From the NCBI GenBank assembly GCA_945788655.1, contig CALZMV010000005.1:1-19686 (forward strand): 19,686 nt of DNA, given 5' to 3'. Positions 12,500 through 19,686 of this stretch are shown piece after piece. Both the position numbers and the translations under genes were made by a program. The stretch is from an uncultured Clostridia bacterium. Lineage in GTDB: Bacteria; Bacillota; Clostridia; Peptostreptococcales; Anaerovoracaceae. Below the pieces are notes generated by a model, which had not been told where the DNA came from, searched no databases, and worked only from the letters and a program-made list of their open reading frames with translations. Position 1 is the first letter of the stretch, and the number at the start of each line of letters is the position of its first letter.

Positions 12500-13612
12500 A
12501 TGAGATTTTCTTGCAATCAGCAGACCTTAACAAAAGCTCTTAATATAGTTTCAAAAGCAGTCACAATAAGAACTACTATTCCAATTTTAAAGGGAATACT
12601 TTTAAGAGTAGATAATAATGGAATACTTACAATGTCGGCTTCTGATCTTGACATTAGTATTGAAAAGAAAATAAAAGTTGACAACAGTGAACCAGGTGAG
12701 ATAGTTGTTCTTTCAAAACTTTTTGGAGACATAATAAGAAAACTGCCTGACGGTGATATTTATATTGAAGAAAACAATGGAAAAGTACAGATAAAATGCT
12801 CTAATTCTGAATTCAATATAATTGGTCTGTCTGCAGAAGAATTTCCAAATATTAACCCTAATGAAAAGGATTCTGAAGAGCTGGTATTTAACAAGGAAAT
12901 TCTAAAGGATATGATTAAAAAGACTTCTTTTTCAGCAAGCATTGACGAAAATAAAGGTGCAATGACAGGTGTTCTTGTTGAAATGGAAGAAAATACTTTA
13001 AACATGGTAGCTATTGATGGATTTAGAATGGCTATTGCAAGAGAAAGTATGAAAAACAAAAAACGTCAGAATATTATTATTCCTGCAAAGATTTTAAATG
13101 AAATAAGCAGAATTATTTCAGAAACTGATATAGATAATGATGATGTTACAATGCTCTTAAATACAAAAAAAGCTGTATTTATAATGGAAAATACAAAAAT
13201 AGTTATAAGACTTCTTGAAGGAGAATTTATGAACTATAAGAGAATAATTCCAGCGGACAGTTCATGCAGAGTTGTTTTAAATAAAAATGACTTTTTAGAC
13301 AGTGTAGAAAGAGCTTCTCTCCTGGCAAAGGTTGGAAAAAATAATCTTGTAAGACTTGAAATAAAAGATAATATAATGGAAATTACATCAAAGTCTGAAG
13401 AAGGTAATGTAAAAGAAGAAATAATTATTTCAAAAGAAGGTAACGATTTAACTATTGGCTTTAACTCAAAATATTTAATAGATGTGCTTAAGGTTGTTGA
13501 TGATGAAAGTATAAATATGCTTTTTAATACAAATGTAAGTCCATGTCTGATAAAGCCAATAAGTGGTGATAGTTTTGAGTACTTAGTATTACCTGTAAGA
13601 ATCAGTCAATAA
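12500..13612 (+). CDS. dnaN: DNA polymerase III beta subunit (sliding clamp)
   Basis: A 370-residue beta clamp, the ring that tethers the replicative polymerase to DNA and recruits repair factors. It shows the three-domain family pattern: MRFSCNQQTLTKALNIVSKAV at the start, AEEFPNIN ending domain 1, FRMAIA in domain 2, LLEGEFMNYKRIIP leading into domain 3, and a C-terminus YLVLPVRISQ (classically LVMPMRL). The ATG at 12500 has GGAGG at 6 nt spacing; a longer frame from 12485 is rejected. It sits immediately after the origin's unwinding region and is followed by a terminator. Confidence 0.98.
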   Translation: MRFSCNQQTLTKALNIVSKAVTIRTTIPILKGILLRVDNNGILTMSASDLDISIEKKIKVDNSEPGEIVVLSKLFGDIIRKLPDGDIYIEENNGKVQIKCSNSEFNIIGLSAEEFPNINPNEKDSEELVFNKEILKDMIKKTSFSASIDENKGAMTGVLVEMEENTLNMVAIDGFRMAIARESMKNKKRQNIIIPAKILNEISRIISETDIDNDDVTMLLNTKKAVFIMENTKIVIRLLEGEFMNYKRIIPADSSCRVVLNKNDFLDSVERASLLAKVGKNNLVRLEIKDNIMEITSKSEEGNVKEEIIISKEGNDLTIGFNSKYLIDVLKVVDDESINMLFNTNVSPCLIKPISGDSFEYLVLPVRISQ

Positions 13613-13622
13613 ATAAAAATTT

Positions 13623-13647
13623 AATCCGGCTTAACAGCCGGATTTTT
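13623..13647 (+). terminator. Terminator or attenuator between dnaN and recF
   Basis: AATCCGGC, loop TTAACA, GCCGGATT, then TTT. The stem is a perfect 8 bp with a GC-rich core and a five-base T-run overlapping the arm. It ends only 10 nt before the recF ATG, and the recF Shine-Dalgarno follows it directly. Confidence 0.85.
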
Positions 13648-13657
13648 AAGGAAAAAA

Positions 13658-14743
13658 ATGTATATAAAAGAATTAGAATTAAAGAATTTCAGAAACTACG
13701 ATGAAATTCATTTGGAATTCAATAAGAATATTAACTTTATAATAGGTGATAACGCCCAGGGAAAAACAAATTTGCTTGAGGCAATTTTTATGTCTTCAAT
13801 TTCAAAATCATTTAGAACATCTAAGGATTTTGAAATGATAAGGTTTGGCAAAGATTATTGCATGATAAAAATTTATGCTGAAAAAGAACTTTTTCCTGTA
13901 AATATAGAAATAAAAATAGATAAAAATAAAGGTAAATTTATTAAAATTGATGGTATAAGTGCAAGCAAGGCTTCTGAATTATTAGAAAAGGTATATATAG
14001 TTATTTTTTCGCCTGAAGACCTAAAAATTGTAAAAGACGAGCCTGAAAAGAGAAGAAAATTTATTGACAGAGAACTCAGTATGTTAAAACCTTCCTACTA
14101 TAACAGCCTGTCAAATTATAAAAAAGTATTAGCTCAGAGAAATATATATTTAAAAGAAAGAGATATAGATTTTACAATTTTAGATATTTGGGATATTCAG
14201 TTGGCTGAGTATGGTTCAAAAATAATTGAAATGCGTCAGAATTTTATAAAAAAGATTGATGTAATAAGCAGTGATATACATAAAAAAATAACCAATGGAA
14301 AAGAATTATTAAAAATAGAATATGATCCAAATGTATTTAATTTAAATGATAATAAAAAAGCACTTTATGAAGAATTAAAAAAATCAGTCAATAATGATTT
14401 AAGATTAAGAACGACTACAAAAGGACCACATAGAGATGATATACAGTTCTTTATAGATGATGTAAATGTAAGAAATTTCGGATCTCAGGGTCAGCAGCGT
14501 ACTGCAGCACTTTCATTAAAACTCGCGGAATTAAATTTAATTAAAGAAGAATCAGGAGAAAGCGCAATTCTTCTTTTAGATGATGTAATGTCAGAATTAG
14601 ACTCTACACGTCAAAAATTTCTGGTAAAAACGCTCTCAGACACACAATTGTTTATTACAACAACAGAAATAACACCCTGTCTCGAAGAAGAACTTAAAAA
14701 TGGAAATATTTATAATATTGAAAAAGGTAAAATTAAGCTCTAA
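13658..14743 (+). CDS. recF: DNA replication and repair protein RecF
   Basis: A 361-residue RecF, an SMC-like ATPase that helps load RecA at single-stranded gaps. Walker A GDNAQGKT is at 30-37, the ABC signature FGSQGQQR at 274-281 and Walker B ILLLDD at 304-309, followed by VMSELD. The N-terminus MYIKELELKNFRNY is standard. The ribosome site AAGGA lies 5 nt before the ATG, just beyond the terminator, so transcription from dnaN must read through. The small S4-domain gene yaaA usually found before recF in Bacillus is absent. The stop codon lies in the downstream terminator stem. Confidence 0.97.
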   Translation: MYIKELELKNFRNYDEIHLEFNKNINFIIGDNAQGKTNLLEAIFMSSISKSFRTSKDFEMIRFGKDYCMIKIYAEKELFPVNIEIKIDKNKGKFIKIDGISASKASELLEKVYIVIFSPEDLKIVKDEPEKRRKFIDRELSMLKPSYYNSLSNYKKVLAQRNIYLKERDIDFTILDIWDIQLAEYGSKIIEMRQNFIKKIDVISSDIHKKITNGKELLKIEYDPNVFNLNDNKKALYEELKKSVNNDLRLRTTTKGPHRDDIQFFIDDVNVRNFGSQGQQRTAALSLKLAELNLIKEESGESAILLLDDVMSELDSTRQKFLVKTLSDTQLFITTTEITPCLEEELKNGNIYNIEKGKIKL

Positions 14744-14777
14744 TAAACAAATATATACTTTGTTTATTAGAGCTTTT
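14735..14777 (+). terminator. Strong intrinsic terminator after recF
   Basis: A perfect 17-bp stem: AAGCTCTAATAAACAAA (14735-14751), a 7-nt loop, then the complementary arm (14759-14775) ending in TTTT. The recF TAA is in the 5' arm. It separates the dnaA-dnaN-recF unit from gyrB-gyrA. Confidence 0.9.
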
Positions 14778-14802
14778 GATATTATATTAATAAAAATTTA
14801 AT

Positions 14803-14831
14803 TCCACAAAAACAAAAAATTGTGATATACT
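14803..14831 (+). promoter_or_regulatory. Putative extended -10 promoter of gyrB-gyrA
   Basis: TCCACA (14803-14808, four of six to TTGACA), 17 nt, TATACT (14826-14831) with a TG one base upstream giving the extended -10 form TGATATACT. The start point would lie about 55 nt before the gyrB ATG, after the recF terminator. Confidence 0.6.
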
Positions 14832-14893
14832 GTAGGTTGAATTATTGTTTATTTTTAACAGTAATAAAAAATAAAAATAAAGGAAGTTTTTAG

Positions 14894-16816
14894 ATGAGTT
14901 TACTAGAAGAAAAGACAAATGGGCAGTATGATGCAGCTCAGATACAGGTCTTGGAAGGTCTTGAAGCTGTAAGAAAAAGACCGGGTATGTATATAGGTAG
15001 CACAGGGACAAGAGGTTTACACCACTTAGTATATGAAATTGTGGATAACTCTGTGGATGAAGCACTTGCAGGTTACTGTAAAACTATTAAAGTTACAATA
15101 AATAAAGATAATTCAATAACAGTAGAGGATGATGGAAGAGGTATGCCTGTTGATAAGCATCCTAAACTTGGAATACCTGCAGTTGAAGTAATTCATACAG
15201 TACTTCATGCAGGCGGTAAATTTGGTGGTGGAGGATATAAAGTTTCAGGTGGACTCCACGGTGTAGGTGCATCTGTAGTAAATGCTCTTTCCACACATAT
15301 GGAAGTTGAAATTAAGAGAAACGGCAAAATATATAAGCAGTGCTATGAAAGAGGTAAAACTGTTTCTAAATTAGAAGTTGTTGGAGAATCTAAAAAAACA
15401 GGTTCAAAGACTTCTTTCTGGCCGGATGGAGAAATCTTTGAAACAACAGTTTTCGATTTTGACACTTTAGAACATAGACTTCGTGAAATGGCCTTTTTAA
15501 ACAAAGGTATAAAAATAATCTTCAGTGATGAAAGAGAAGGAAAAAAGAAAAAAGAAACTTACTTCTATGAAGGTGGTATAAAGGAATTCGTTGCATTCCA
15601 GAATCAGAATAAAGATGCTATCCATAAGGATATCATATATTTTGAAGTAAGTAAGGATAATTGCGAAGTTGAAGTAGCTATGCAGTATACAGATAGCTAT
15701 AGTGAACTTGTTTTAGGTTATGCTAATAACATTAATACTATTGACGGTGGTACTCACATTGTCGGATTTAAAAGTTCATTAACAAGAGTTATTAATGATT
15801 ATGGCAAGAAAGCGAAGATTCTTAAAGATAATGACAACCTAAGCGGTGAAGATGTTAGAGAAGGTTTGACCGCTATAGTTTCCGTAAAGCTTCAGGAGCC
15901 ACAGTTTGAAGGACAGACAAAGGGCAAATTGGGAAATCCTGAAATGAGAGGCTATGTTGAAACAACAACAAATGAGTATCTTACAGCATTTTTAGAAGAA
16001 AATCCTGCACAGGCAAAGATTATTATAGAAAAATGTATTAAAGCAGCTCGTGCAAGAGAAGCAGCTAGAAAAGCAAGAGATTTAACCAGAAGAAAAGGAG
16101 CTTTAGATAGCTTTTCACTTCCCGGTAAGCTTTTCGACTGTTCAGATAAAGATCCTGCAAACTGCGAAATTTTCCTAGTCGAAGGTGATTCAGCCGGTGG
16201 TAGTGCTAAGGATGGTAGAGACAGAAAACGTCAGGCTATCCTTCCATTAAGAGGTAAAATTCTTAACGTTGAAAAAGCAAGGCTTGATAGAATTTTAGGT
16301 TCTGATGAAATAAAAAATATGATTACAGCCTTCGGTTGTGGTATCGGTGACGATTTTAATATTGAAAAATTAAGATATCATAAAATTATAATTATGACAG
16401 ATGCCGATGTTGATGGTGCACATATCAGAACTCTGTTATTGACATTCTTCTATAGATTTATGAGACCTCTTATTGAAGGAGGTTATGTTTATGCTGCCCA
16501 GCCACCTCTTTATCAGGTAAAGAAAGGCAGAGATGTATATTACACCTACAGCGAAGAGGAACAGACAAAGCTTATGAAAGACCTTGAAGGAAAGCCAGGA
16601 AAAGCTGATATACAGCGTTACAAAGGTCTTGGTGAAATGGATGCAGAACAGCTTTGGGATACTACAATGGATTTTGAACACAGAACATTGATTCAGATTA
16701 CCATTGAAGACAGTGCAGCGGCTGACCAGACTTTTTCTGTTCTTATGGGAGATAAGGTTCCGCCAAGAAAGAAATTTATTGAAGAAAATGCAGTTTATGC
16801 GACATTAGATATTTAG
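14894..16816 (+). CDS. gyrB: DNA gyrase subunit B
   Basis: A 640-residue GyrB, the ATPase half of the enzyme that introduces negative supercoils. The GHKL ATPase motifs are present: EIVDNSVDEALAGY, DDGRGMPVD and GGLHGVGASVVNALS. The TOPRIM metal site has EGDSAGG (E430) and DADVDG (D503, D505, D507), and PLRGKILNVEKA is conserved. The length and the absence of the insertion found in enterobacterial GyrB fit Gram-positive enzymes. AAGGAAG precedes the ATG. gyrA follows after 17 nt with its own strong GGAGGG site, so both subunits are made from one mRNA. Confidence 0.98.
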   Translation: MSLLEEKTNGQYDAAQIQVLEGLEAVRKRPGMYIGSTGTRGLHHLVYEIVDNSVDEALAGYCKTIKVTINKDNSITVEDDGRGMPVDKHPKLGIPAVEVIHTVLHAGGKFGGGGYKVSGGLHGVGASVVNALSTHMEVEIKRNGKIYKQCYERGKTVSKLEVVGESKKTGSKTSFWPDGEIFETTVFDFDTLEHRLREMAFLNKGIKIIFSDEREGKKKKETYFYEGGIKEFVAFQNQNKDAIHKDIIYFEVSKDNCEVEVAMQYTDSYSELVLGYANNINTIDGGTHIVGFKSSLTRVINDYGKKAKILKDNDNLSGEDVREGLTAIVSVKLQEPQFEGQTKGKLGNPEMRGYVETTTNEYLTAFLEENPAQAKIIIEKCIKAARAREAARKARDLTRRKGALDSFSLPGKLFDCSDKDPANCEIFLVEGDSAGGSAKDGRDRKRQAILPLRGKILNVEKARLDRILGSDEIKNMITAFGCGIGDDFNIEKLRYHKIIIMTDADVDGAHIRTLLLTFFYRFMRPLIEGGYVYAAQPPLYQVKKGRDVYYTYSEEEQTKLMKDLEGKPGKADIQRYKGLGEMDAEQLWDTTMDFEHRTLIQITIEDSAAADQTFSVLMGDKVPPRKKFIEENAVYATLDI

Positions 16817-16833
16817 GAAAGGAGGGTGCATAA

Positions 16834-19323
16834 ATGGCAACATTTTTAGAAGATCAGAAATTAATTCAACATGAAATAAATAAAGAAATGAAAGATTCAT
16901 ATATCGATTATGCAATGAGCGTAATCGTCGGCCGTGCCCTTCCTGATGTAAGAGACGGTTTAAAACCTGTACACAGAAGAATTCTTTATGGTATGTCCGG
17001 ATTAGGTGTTACTCCTGATAAACCTCATAAGAAATCAGCCCGTATTGTCGGTGAAGTAATGGGTAAATATCACCCTCACGGTGACTCTTCAATATATGAT
17101 GCAATGGTCAGACTTGCACAGCCATTCAATACCCACTACCCTCTCGTAGACGGACATGGTAACTTCGGTTCAGTGGACGGAGATGGTGCAGCTGCAATGC
17201 GTTATACTGAAGTAAGAATGACACCTCTTGCCCTTCAGATGCTAAGAGATCTGGATAAGGAAACAGTGGATTTCATGCCTAACTTCGATGGTGAAGAGGA
17301 AGAACCTAAAGTTTTACCGGCAAGAATACCAAATCTTCTTGTAAATGGATCAAATGGTATTGCCGTAGGTATGGCTACATCAATACCGCCGCATAATTTA
17401 ACTGAAGTAATAGATGCTTGTGTAAAGCTTATAGATGAACCGGATGCAACAGTTGATGACCTTATTAAAATCGTAAAAGGTCCTGACTTCCCTACCGGCG
17501 CTATTATAATGGGCAAAAACTCCATGAAGGATGCTTATCGCACAGGTCAAGGCAAGGTTGTTGTCAGAGCTGTTACAGAAATAGAAGAAGCTTCACATGG
17601 AAAGCAGCAGATTATTGTTACAGAAATACCTTATCAGGTTAATAAGGCAAGATTGATTGAAAAAATAGCCGAATTAGTTAGAGATAAAAAGGTTGATGGA
17701 ATTACAGCAATTCGTGACGAGTCCAACCGAAAAGGAATGCGTATTGTTATCGAATTAAAAAGAGATGCAAACGCAAACATAATTCTCAATAGATTGTACA
17801 AGCATACTCAGCTTCAGGACAGTTTTTCAATGATTATGCTTGCTCTTGTAGACGGAAGACCTAGAGTGCTTAACTTAAAAGAAATAATTTCTGAATATTT
17901 AAAGCACCAAAAGGAAGTTGTCACAAGAAGAACAATTTACGATAAGAAAAAAGCAGAAGCCAGAGCTCATATTTTAGAAGGTTATCTGATTGCTCTTGAT
18001 AACATTGATGAAATCATTAAAATTATCAGAAGCAGCTACAATGATGCTAAAGAAAAATTAATGGAAAGATTCGGATTCACAGAAATCCAGGCTCAGGCAA
18101 TCTTAGACATGCAGCTCCGTAGACTGCAGGGTCTGGAAAAAGAGAAAATTCAAAATGAATATGACGAACTATTAAAGAAAATAGCTTATTACAAAGAATT
18201 ACTTGAAGACGAAAATAAATTAATGGGAGTAATTAAAGACGAACTCATCGAAATCAGAAATAAATGGGGCGATAAGAGAAAAACAAAGATTAAAGCCGGT
18301 GAACATGAAATCGATGAAGAGGATTTAATAGAAGAAGAAAAAGTATGTATCACTCTCTCCCATCTTGGTTATGTAAAGAGAGTTCCTGTAGACACATATA
18401 GGGCACAGAAACGTGGAGGTAAAGGAATAACTGCTTTAACAACCCGTGAAAATGACTTTGTAAAGAATATGATTATCACTTCTACTCACGATCACCTATT
18501 ATTCTTTACAAACACTGGAAAAGCGCATAGGATAAAAGCTTATGAAATTCCTGAAGCAACGAGAACTGCTAAGGGTACTCCGGTTGTAAACTTCTTAAAT
18601 TTACTCCAGAGAGAAAGAGTCACTGCAGTAATTCCAATTAAAGAATTTGCCGAAGATAAATTCCTAATTGGCGTAACAAAGGATGGTATAATTAAAAAGA
18701 CTTCCCTGTCAAGTTTTGATACAAACAGAAAAACAGGTTTAATTGCAATGAATTTAAAAGAAGGCGATGAGTTAATTGGAATTAAACAGACAACAGGACA
18801 AAACAATGTAATAATTGTAACAAAACATGGAAAATGTATATGCTTCTCAGAAGAAGATGTAAGACCTATGGGAAGAATTGCAGGCGGTGTAAGAGCAATC
18901 AAGCTTGAAAAGGATGATGAAGTCGTTTCAATGGAACTTGTTGAACCGGGTCAGGAGCTTTTAGTAGTAACTCAGAAGGGTTTTGGTAAGAGAACTAAGG
19001 TTGAAGAATACAAGGTTCAGGTAAGAGGCGGCAAAGGTCTTCTGACTTATGACAAGGCAAAATTTAAGAAGACAGGTGAACTTGTAGGCGCAATTGTTGT
19101 GGATGACGACGATGATGTAATGCTAATCAATTCAGATGGAATAATCATCAGAATGCAGGCAAAGGAAATATCAAAATTAGGTAGAGCTACACAGGGTGTT
19201 AAAATAATGAATATTTCTGAAGATGCAAATATTATTTCCCTGGCAAAGGTTGCACGTCAAGATGAATTGGAAAAAGAAATAACAGAAGAAGATTCAACAG
19301 GAGAAGAACAAATCCAGATGTAG
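16834..19323 (+). CDS. gyrA: DNA gyrase subunit A
   Basis: An 829-residue GyrA, which cuts and rejoins DNA in the gyrase A2B2 complex. The catalytic tyrosine is Y124 in AAMRYTE. The quinolone region reads HPHGDSSIYD, with S85 and D89 at the positions of E. coli S83 and D87, so no common resistance change is seen. The C-terminal wrapping domain has the GyrA-box sequence QKRGGKG, marking gyrase rather than topoisomerase IV, and repeated beta-pinwheel blades such as RIAGGVRAIKL and VRGGKGLLTYD. The C-terminal tail is acidic. GGAGGG precedes the ATG. An anti-sigma factor gene follows 20 nt later. Confidence 0.98.
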   Translation: MATFLEDQKLIQHEINKEMKDSYIDYAMSVIVGRALPDVRDGLKPVHRRILYGMSGLGVTPDKPHKKSARIVGEVMGKYHPHGDSSIYDAMVRLAQPFNTHYPLVDGHGNFGSVDGDGAAAMRYTEVRMTPLALQMLRDLDKETVDFMPNFDGEEEEPKVLPARIPNLLVNGSNGIAVGMATSIPPHNLTEVIDACVKLIDEPDATVDDLIKIVKGPDFPTGAIIMGKNSMKDAYRTGQGKVVVRAVTEIEEASHGKQQIIVTEIPYQVNKARLIEKIAELVRDKKVDGITAIRDESNRKGMRIVIELKRDANANIILNRLYKHTQLQDSFSMIMLALVDGRPRVLNLKEIISEYLKHQKEVVTRRTIYDKKKAEARAHILEGYLIALDNIDEIIKIIRSSYNDAKEKLMERFGFTEIQAQAILDMQLRRLQGLEKEKIQNEYDELLKKIAYYKELLEDENKLMGVIKDELIEIRNKWGDKRKTKIKAGEHEIDEEDLIEEEKVCITLSHLGYVKRVPVDTYRAQKRGGKGITALTTRENDFVKNMIITSTHDHLLFFTNTGKAHRIKAYEIPEATRTAKGTPVVNFLNLLQRERVTAVIPIKEFAEDKFLIGVTKDGIIKKTSLSSFDTNRKTGLIAMNLKEGDELIGIKQTTGQNNVIIVTKHGKCICFSEEDVRPMGRIAGGVRAIKLEKDDEVVSMELVEPGQELLVVTQKGFGKRTKVEEYKVQVRGGKGLLTYDKAKFKKTGELVGAIVVDDDDDVMLINSDGIIIRMQAKEISKLGRATQGVKIMNISEDANIISLAKVARQDELEKEITEEDSTGEEQIQM

Positions 19324-19343
19324 GATAAAGAAGGAGGCCAAAT

Positions 19344-19686
19344 ATGGCAGACAAGTTAAAATTTGTCATTCCTGGTAAACCTGAATACATTACCATGGTT
19401 AGACTTGCGGTAGGTTCCATTGCCGACACAGCAGGATTTGATTATGAAGAAATCGAAGATATAAAAACAGCTGTAAGTGAAGCATGCAAGAATATTACAT
19501 GCCATGGATCGGAAGGTTTTGCAGAGGAATATGAAGTTGAATGTATAGTAGAAAAAGATAGAATCCAGATAACAGTAAGAGATACAAGTGAAGGTCACAA
19601 CCTAAAAAAGTTGAAAAAACCATGCCTTGACTGTCCTAACGAGGGGAATTTATCTCTTTATGTTATTAATACACTTATGAGTGATG
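19344..19686 (+). CDS. RsbW-like anti-sigma factor (HATPase_c_2), C-terminus cut off
   Basis: The first 114 codons of a GHKL-fold serine kinase of the RsbW/SpoIIAB class, which binds a sigma factor and is countered by an anti-anti-sigma factor. The N-box helix IEDIKTAVSEACKNITCHG carries the expected E and N. The later block EGNLSLYVINTLMSD aligns with the EGGLGLFLINTLMD region of RsbW but lacks both glycines of GLG. AAGGAGG lies 6 nt before the ATG and 20 nt separate it from gyrA, so it is probably read with gyrase. In clostridia such as C. difficile an rsbV-rsbW-sigB cluster also lies near the origin; the partner sigma gene would be to the right of this window. Confidence 0.8.
   Translation, partial: MADKLKFVIPGKPEYITMVRLAVGSIADTAGFDYEEIEDIKTAVSEACKNITCHGSEGFAEEYEVECIVEKDRIQITVRDTSEGHNLKKLKKPCLDCPNEGNLSLYVINTLMSD

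Noticed and set aside
14787..15065. 92-codon minus-strand frame over the gyrB start
   Set aside because: It overlaps the gyrB promoter and conserved ATPase codons; composition looks like a shadow of gyrB.
1..19686. CRISPR arrays, insertion sequences, prophage, tRNA or rRNA genes
   Set aside because: No regularly spaced repeats, transposase motifs, integrase or structural RNA sequences were recognised; the content is core chromosome.

Overview
The window is the chromosomal replication origin region of a low-GC Gram-positive bacterium, most likely class Clostridia (Bacillota). The evidence is the conserved order rpmH-rnpA-yidD-yidC-jag-mnmE-mnmG-rsmG-noc-parA-parB running left from the origin and dnaA-dnaN-recF-gyrB-gyrA running right. 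Other support is the strong AGGAGG-type ribosome binding sites, A/T-rich codon use, a YidC without a lipoprotein signal, and an RsbW-like anti-sigma factor after gyrA. I cannot name a genus. All genes are co-oriented with replication forks leaving oriC.

Left arm (minus strand, positions 1-10788). Nearest the origin is a decayed histidine locus: a HisZ-like fragment joined to the last ~50 codons of hisE, followed by an intact PHP-family histidinol-phosphatase gene whose start overlaps the hisE stop. Next comes a consensus promoter driving rpmH, rnpA, yidD, yidC and jag (ribosomal protein L34, RNase P protein, membrane insertion, RNA-binding protein). A terminator follows, then mnmE-mnmG-rsmG (tRNA and rRNA modification) and another terminator. 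The segregation block is last: noc with its own leader, a perfect parS inside a 40-bp palindromic terminator, parA-parB, a small DUF1294 membrane protein and the start of an unidentified gene.

Origin (about 10800-12490). It is bipartite, with DnaA boxes upstream of dnaA and again between dnaA and dnaN. The second cluster is followed by a DnaA-trio-like element and an A/T-rich stretch, the likely unwinding site. DnaA itself has an unusual sequence in its DNA recognition helix.

Right arm (plus strand, 10955-19686). dnaA, dnaN and recF encode the initiator, sliding clamp and a recombination mediator. A terminator lies between dnaN and recF, and the yaaA-type gene often found there is absent. 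After a 17-bp-stem terminator, gyrB and gyrA (DNA gyrase) are transcribed from their own promoter, followed by a truncated anti-sigma factor gene.

Most of this is ordinary core chromosome. The points that stand out are the parS/terminator/noc-stop overlap, the his operon deletion scar beside oriC, the DnaA recognition-helix variant, and a ribosome binding site separated from its start codon by a hairpin.
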